64,000 bases of DNA from Gymnopus androsaceus JB14 (taxonomy: Eukaryota > Basidiomycota > Agaricomycetes > Agaricales > Omphalotaceae), in the NCBI GenBank assembly GCA_009733575.1, contig ML769636.1:35910-99909 (forward strand). Reading direction: 5' to 3'. The translations under genes were made by a program, and so were the position numbers. The notes beneath the pieces were generated by a model. That model saw only the letters and a program-made list of their open reading frames with translations. It had not been told where the DNA came from and searched no databases. Shown here piece after piece: positions 58,930 to 64,000 of the stretch (the stretch's first letter is position 1; the number at the start of each line of letters is the position of its first letter).

Positions 58930-60850
58930 GCAGAACGAAGCGGCTTGTTATACTCATGATTACCTCGACCATCCTAACGTTCTTGAAAAGATTCCACGCC
59001 TAGATACACGATGATGGACAAAAAGAAGGTAAAATTTAGCGCCCAATGGCGGCTATTTCTTGTGGTCCACCAGGTTGGAAGAGTCTCAGTTTGGGACCGC
59101 GCTTCGCAGCGTGGTATATTGTGAACTCTCGTTCTCAATTTACACCTGGATCTCCTGTTTGAGACCCGGATGGCCGCGCGACGGACCTCTCGTCTCACTA
59201 ACTGCTCAGGCAGTTCCTCCGATGGGAGGGTGGGATGTGAGGTGAACTCCTAGAGTTCCCGCCTGGTAACTACTTGGGGTACCACCCCTTGTAGGCCAAA
59301 CGCCTCACCGGTTGAAAAGGTAGAAAACGTCCATTGTGGCGGACAACCTTGGAAATCGTTATGGAAAGATGTGCGAAGAGGGCCTAACCAGCCTTTGATT
59401 CGGTGTCTGACCAAACCGGGTTTACTTGAGTACCCGGATCTAATCCTAGCTTTGGGCAATGGAGAGGAGAAATGAAACAAGTCGTATTCGCGGACCCCAT
59501 ACTAGAGGGTAGGTAAAAACCATCCGACAGCAATGTGAAGCTTTTAGCTCGTAGCCTCTGCTGACAGGACACCGCGGCGTGTACGCTCTGACCCGTTCGA
59601 TTGAAAATCTCCTGAGGGAGCACTGGGAAGGCACTGGATTTGCCTGGCCTGGGATCGACGGTAGTTTACACGTGGTTAGTGAGCATGCTGAGACCTAACC
59701 GGTCAACGACGCATGTATCGCAAGACAGAGAGCTCTACCCAAGTAATTGGATGAGCAACGGGAAACTGTGCTTCTCACAAGGAATTGCGGCGAGCCGTGG
59801 CAGAAGTCTAGCCCTAGCTCACATGTTGCCGCATGTGAGTGGGACACCTACTGGCCCGAGAGGACGAATCCTCTGTCGGCTGTGTACAACGAGATGTGCA
59901 CAGTTTAAGTTGCAAACACTGGGAAAGAGCGGTCCGTCTGCCAGTGGTAAAGGCGGATACGTTACATTCGTTGGGAGAGGTTGCACTCCCCGGAAGGTCA
60001 GTGATTCGGTCGTGGTAGCTATGCGCCCACTTCGACGAAGCTGATTGTGTACGAGAAGCGAGTGTGACTGGGGTTGTCAAGTGCGTACCCCATGAGTGCG
60101 ACATGCCACTCATTCGCAACTGCACTACCAATGAACAAGCTGCAAAGAAACATCTCCTATCTAAGACTCCGGAATATGTTGAATACGGAGCATCCCTTCG
60201 TGGGTTGGAACCCTTTAAGGTCCGGTGTGAGCCCGGGATATAAATTTCATGTACTAGGTAACAATTCCATGAAACGGTGGATAGGCTGGTCATAGCGTTG
60301 ACTTGAGACCAGATAAGCCGCAGGTAGAGTAACCAACTACGGGCAAGAGAGTAGGGTAAAGACTGTGTGAGCACTTGTGCTTGCTCAGAGTATGTGTAGT
60401 AGAGTTGGTTTCGGTTAGCCGGAATTGCTTGACTTCCATGCATGAACCTACTTATCCCTAGGGCCACGGAAAGGCCTCTACTATCCCAGGGCACTCCAAA
60501 CCGGCGAAACACAAAGTGGCCAATTCCTAGTGCTTATAATGATTTATTTCGCAATTTAAATCCTTTCAGTTATCTCTGGCATGGTGCCCAGATGACATCG
60601 GAATCGAGGGGAACGAATTCCAGCAGACAAACGAGCGCTCAGCATCTTTGCCTAGCATCGCATCACTTCGCTACTCCCTTCACCGTCTCGAGGGCCGCCG
60701 CTGCTGCCCGTGCCAAGAAGTCCTTTGGCTGGTCCACTGGAACGCATCTGCTAAAAGACAGTTCCCCTCTCACCGCCCCTCATGGCCGGAACAGGACACA
60801 GCTTTAGTACAGGATTACACATTGTATTCTCAGTCATGTCATTCATGTGA
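58930..60850. other. GC-richer block of unknown origin
   Basis: About 1.9 kb whose base composition differs from its AT-rich neighbours and which shows many short self-complementary runs. No intron-like signals or family motifs were found. Two open frames overlap on opposite strands, 232 codons on the minus strand (59814-60512) and 134 codons on the plus strand (59640-60044), but both read as low-information sequence. I compared it by memory with nuclear rRNA, 5S rRNA, group I and group II intron signatures and could not assign it. The stretch 58355-58929 before it holds the 5' region of the helical-bundle gene. Confidence 0.4.
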
Positions 60851-60857
60851 GTCAGTG
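60851..60857. repeat. Target site duplication, left copy
   Basis: GTCAGTG immediately precedes the left terminal inverted repeat. The same 7 bases follow the right terminal repeat at 63596-63602. Confidence 0.8.
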
Positions 60858-61038
60858 TAACGTTGGCGGGAAGTCCAAGGATGAAATGCATTTCGACTTC
60901 GCGCATCTGTCAAGGTTGACATCGATAACGTCACTTGCCGAATGTGTTCCGAACGTGTTTGGACACTTTCGGCCGTTTTAATTTCATAGTAGAGCTAACA
61001 TAGTAGTAAAAGTAGACCATCCAACTACTGCCTTGAGC
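60858..61038 (+). repeat. Left terminal inverted repeat
   Basis: About 180 bases. The outermost 155 match the right TIR with only a few differences, and similarity then fades toward the GAGCTC site at about 61033. The inner end overlaps the integrase C-terminal codons (ELKAVVGWSTFTTMLALL, TGA at 60984-60986), so the repeat may itself derive from the end of that gene. Confidence 0.88.
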
Positions 61039-61690
61039 TCCGGAGACCCAATGTGTTTATATACGCCTTCAACCTTTGCATCAAACTCATCACTCACAAA
61101 TTTCATTGCCTCCTCATGGGAAACAGGAATCTCTGCCCTAAGTGCATCAACCACAAACTGGTCAACATCAATCTGACATTCTTGAGCTTGAAGGGAACAA
61201 GATTTAGGAAGTGTAAAAGCATTCCGGGGGGATGTTCCAGATGCATTTGGCTTTTCAGCCTGAAAGCGGATATGATGGTTATTCCAATACTCTGTAAAGC
61301 TGTTGAGTTCATTTTGCAGAATTTTTGGCCACAGCCAGTTGAAGAGATCACTGCTAAAGCAATCAACTAAGGTGTAGACATTGGTGTAACTTTATACTTA
61401 CATGTGCACTTGGTTTCCAGGATGAAATATATTATCTGAGTATCCCCGACGCAGTTCATCTTTCAAGTTGATTCCTGAAAGGTTTGTGAACCAGTGCCAT
61501 AACCCTTCAATGGGTGTATTATGGACACTTTTGAGATGAAGAGCAGCTGGGTACTTGGCAGAGTCAATATCAGGTCCATATGCTTCACTAAATGCACTAT
61601 CTGATTTAGTGTAGGTTTCAGTATGAAAATAACACCACTCACCGGATGCCTGTCTGACTTCATCAGCAAAACCTGGGTAAAGGTCATAGC
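60984..61690 (-). pseudogene. DDE integrase-like transposase, C-terminal part
   Basis: The minus-strand frame reads DLYPGFADEVRQASGEWCYF, a linker, then SVHNTPIEGLWHWFTN with the final catalytic Glu, and INLKDELRRGYSDNIFHPGN. After an intron (about 61345-61400) come DLFNWLWPKILQNELNSFTE, YWNNHHIRFQAEKPNASG and EIPVSHEEAMKFVSDEFDAK. This is the C-terminal half of the integrase core protein family widespread in Agaricomycetes. The N-terminal half with the other two acidic residues is absent, because the frame runs into the nested insertion at about 61690. It cannot be catalytic. Confidence 0.78.
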
Positions 61691-62338
61691 AGCTATAGCA
61701 ATCTATAGCAAGCCATAGCAGCCATAGTGCTATGAAATGCTATGAGCTGCTATGAGTCGCTATGAGCTGCTATGAGATCACCGAGTACTTGAGCCAGCTG
61801 TCAACATTTTGACAGCTGTCACTCTCTTCCATCAATAGTATATAGCATCGACGAGAGTCGTCGTAACTTCCCCAAGGTCCCTTCCTTCCCTCCCAAATTT
61901 CTCTTTTTCTAAGTTCTTTCTAAGTCGCTTTGGCTCGGCGTTCTCGGTGAGTTTCATTCAAGCCATTCAATATCTTTGCATACTATACTGTAACTTTATC
62001 TATGCTATATACTAGTTACCGTAGCTCTGTTTTGGTAAAATATCCTACTATGTACTACTAATCTGCAATATATATGATTTATTATAATTATTTGGTCTCG
62101 CAAGTGAGCGAAACAATTCCGAGGACAACAAAAAAAATGAATTGAAAGACTGACAGATGATGCGATGATGTGCCATGAAATGCAAAATCCATAGCAACCC
62201 ATAGCAGCTCATAGCAATCCATAGCGATCCATAGCTCTGGATAGATGGGGACCTTGCTATGGGTGCTATGGGTGCTATGAGTGCTGGATAGCGCTATCCA
62301 GCGCTGTCCAGTACACCCAGGTTTTGCTGATGTTAAAC
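61660..62338. mobile_element. Nested insertion with TGCTATG subterminal motifs
   Basis: An insertion-like segment inside the TIR element. Its edges carry an 18-bp inverted repeat: CATCAGCAAAACCTGGGT at 61660-61677 and ACCCAGGTTTTGCTGATG at 62321-62338. Just inside, the left end has about eight CATAGC/GCTATG motifs (61687-61771) and the right end about ten (62190-62290), in mirrored orientation, as transposase-binding subterminal repeats often are. The centre (61800-62090) contains a pyrimidine-rich stretch and no ORF. Confidence 0.6.
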
Positions 62339-62339
62339 T

Positions 62340-63297
62340 GGTCAAGTTGATGTTTCATGGCCAGGTTCATCTGATGTGCATCAGGATCTCTCTGCAACTA
62401 TTGGAGATGCTGTCTTCAGTGCTGGAAAGACTAAGCATGTGTACAAGGTACGTTTAATCCCTATATTGATATGCAGTGGTACTTGATACATTTGCAGCTT
62501 GTGATCATGAATGAACTTATGGTTGCAAAGAAGTTCTTCAACTGTGGAAATGGCATTGGGGAGGTTTCTGCTGCTGAGAATGAATCTTTCCTTGTTTCTG
62601 AAATCACTAGACTCAAGAGCATAGCATGGATCCTTGATGAATTCAAGGATACAGCCTCCGTGAAAGGAGTTGATATTTCTCAAGGTAGTTATCAACTTCC
62701 ACAAGTTTTATGGTGTCACTCATTTCTTGATCAAGATATTACTGTGACTGAAGCCTGGATTTTTCGGGAGTCCAATATCACAGCTTCAAAAGCATCTGGT
62801 CTCTTTGCAAATGGTTCTAGTGGGTCTGCAGTTTGGCTTGTAGAACCACGCCGGACAAAAGCTGTTGACAAGTACAGCAGCACACTGCTCCATCCACCTT
62901 GAGATGACAAGATTGGTATCACTCTTAGTGCTTTTTCCCACTATGTGTATATTGCTTCCAAGAAGACATTTGTTTTGGCAGATGTACAAGGTACTTAGTA
63001 CTGAGCCTCATTTTATCAATTAATCTCTTTACTTAACAATCATCTCATTTCAGGCTCTATTGTGAACATCCAGGGCATTGATACTATTGTGTTATTTGAT
63101 ATGATGATGCACACTACAGAACAGTGAGATAAATTTTTCTTATAGCAAATTTACTTCCCCCTTACTCCAATTCTAGGGACAGTGGAGTGGGTGATTGTGG
63201 GAAGCCAGGCATTAATACATTCACTGAGCAGCATATTTGCACTTACATGTGTGGTAGCCTAGGATTTGAGCTGATGAATCAAGTAGATGATGAATAG
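62340..63297 (+). pseudogene. Alpha-kinase domain protein, interrupted
   Basis: Atypical alpha-kinase (MHCK/EF2K type), a Ser/Thr kinase family greatly expanded in mushrooms. Exons join in frame: ATIGDAVFSAGKTKHVYK, then LVIMNELMVAKKFFNCGNGI, ITRLKSIAWILDEFKDTASV, ANGSSGSAVWLVEPRR, GITLSAFSHYVYIASKKTF and LADVQGS. After introns come IVLFDMMMHTTEQ, DSGVGDCGKPGINTF and EQHICTYMCGSLGFELMNQ, covering the nucleotide-binding and zinc-binding (H-x-C-x3-C) parts. An in-frame TGA at 62900-62902 stands where relatives keep reading, consistent with a C to T change in a CGA codon. The 5' end is missing at the nested insertion. The stop is TAG 63295-63297. Confidence 0.82.
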
Positions 63298-63411
63298 AGA
63301 AGAACACTGGAGTCTGGTACTACTTGGGTACTACCGTATCCTTTTTATTAGGCAATTATTACTGTGGACCAAGGCTCTTTCAGCTCATTCCTGCTATGTA
63401 AGATGATGTTA

Positions 63412-63595
63412 GAGCTCAAAGCAGTGGCTGGGCGGTCTACTTTACTGCTATGTTAGCTCTACTATGAAATTAAAACGGCCCGAAAGTGTTCGGAACACGT
63501 TCGGAGCACATTCGGCAAGTGACGTTATCGATGTCAACCTTGACAGATGCGCGAAGTCGAAATGCATTTCATCCTTGGACTTCCCGCCAACGTTA
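63412..63595 (-). repeat. Right terminal inverted repeat
   Basis: Reverse complement of the left TIR with a few mismatches: one of the differences reads CTCCGAACGTGTTCC against TTCCGAACGTGTTTG. It ends CCAACGTTA and is followed directly by the target duplication GTCAGTG (63596-63602). Confidence 0.88.
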
Positions 63596-63602
63596 GTCAG
63601 TG

Positions 63603-64000
63603 ATACTAGCATCCGACTTTTTTGCTGAGATTCCAGGGACCAGGATAGAGGTCAGGATTCTTGGAGATCTCATCGTGTACATTGAATGGCTGGTAATTGA
63701 AATGCGGTAGATTTCCCTTTACCCGTAGTTGTAACCCAGAAAACATCTTCTCCATTGAGAATCCTTGTAACAGCTTCGCGCTGACCATTCCTTAAACCGC
63801 CCGTCCTTTGCTATTTCTCGATTATTTAAGGCATGCTGAAATCGGGTTTGAGGCATTATTAAGAAGGATGTCATTGGAGTCGTAGAGTCTAGAGGATCAT
63901 AGGCAAAAATTCTATGGGAAAAACGCGAACGAACGCGAGCGCGGCGCGTCAAGCGGTAAAACGTGCAGCAACTGGGCGCTAAGATTAAGTAAGATTGCTC
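63603..64000 (-). other. Possible 3' end of an unrecognised gene
   Basis: Minus-strand frames 63606-63788 (ending NLSKKVGC) and 63719-63952 overlap out of phase. The first reads KGNLPHFNYQPFNVHDEISK and NPDLYPGPWNLS, which looks protein-like but is not a family I recognise. The TIR element is inserted a few bases past its stop. The gene, if real, continues beyond the window. Confidence 0.3.

Larger units (their letters stand above)
60858..63595. mobile_element. 2.74 kb TIR element with alpha-kinase cargo
   Basis: Bounded by inverted repeats starting TAACGTTGGCGGG and ending CCCGCCAACGTTA, flanked by a perfect 7 bp duplication GTCAGTG. From left to right it holds the left TIR, a minus-strand integrase 3' portion, a nested insertion rich in TGCTATG motifs, a plus-strand alpha-kinase gene, and the right TIR. 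Both protein genes are damaged, so the copy is not autonomous. Superfamily assignment was not possible from a partial integrase. Confidence 0.85.

Noticed and set aside
59814..60512. 232-codon minus-strand ORF in the GC-rich block
   Set aside because: No recognisable domain, no intron structure, and an overlapping long frame on the other strand. It reads like a chance frame in structured noncoding sequence.
61687..61771. CRISPR-like array from repeated CATAGC/GCTATG motifs
   Set aside because: Units are hexamers in both orientations without regular spacers, in a eukaryotic genome.

Overview
The window comes from the nuclear genome of a filamentous basidiomycete, most probably a mushroom-forming Agaricomycete. 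The evidence is dense genes with many 45-65 nt GT-AG introns, tiny exons, an intron-bearing tRNA, U2 snRNA, ubiquitin-L40 and eL42 genes, and mushroom-type families (DUF6534 membrane protein, F-box-like protein, multicopy P450, NmrA-like reductases, secreted cupins, alpha-kinase, DDE integrase). No tools were used. Families were named from recalled motifs, and splice sites were read by eye.

Layout. 0-9 kb: a badly frameshifted acyl-CoA synthetase, an intact DUF6534 gene, a frameshifted Gfo/Idh/MocA oxidoreductase, tRNA-Pro(AGG) and a short-chain dehydrogenase. 9-24.4 kb: a housekeeping block with MutY adenine glycosylase, a Gti1/Pac2 (WOPR) regulator, an RMND1-type DUF155 mitochondrial protein, U2 snRNA, exocyst Sec5 and ubiquitin-L40. 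25.5-37.2 kb: a repeated NmrA-like reductase/cytochrome P450 array in which the two genes face each other. It holds one intact NmrA gene, three broken NmrA copies and two near-identical P450 copies. 37.8-47.3 kb: the NatA subunit NAA15, then a large inverted duplication carrying two secreted cupin genes (one intact, one frameshifted just after the signal peptide), then ribosomal protein eL42. 49-58.4 kb: a secreted GPI-type protein, an F-box-like fragment, a Gac1-type PP1 glycogen-targeting subunit with a CBM21 domain, and an orphan helical-bundle protein resembling the N-terminus of mushroom NLRs. 59.0-60.8 kb: an unexplained GC-richer block. 60.86-63.60 kb: a 2.74 kb element with about 180 bp terminal inverted repeats and a 7 bp target duplication, holding an integrase remnant and an alpha-kinase gene around a nested insertion.

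Themes. The accessory regions are shaped by local duplication: a tandem reductase/P450 unit, a cupin palindrome and a TIR element with non-transposase cargo. The reductase/P450 pairs look like a small tailoring module, but no core biosynthetic enzyme is visible. Single-base indels, mostly +1 insertions, interrupt several otherwise well-conserved genes, including Sec5, NAA15 and the Gac1-like gene. Part of the apparent pseudogenisation may therefore be assembly error, and I flag this wherever it matters.
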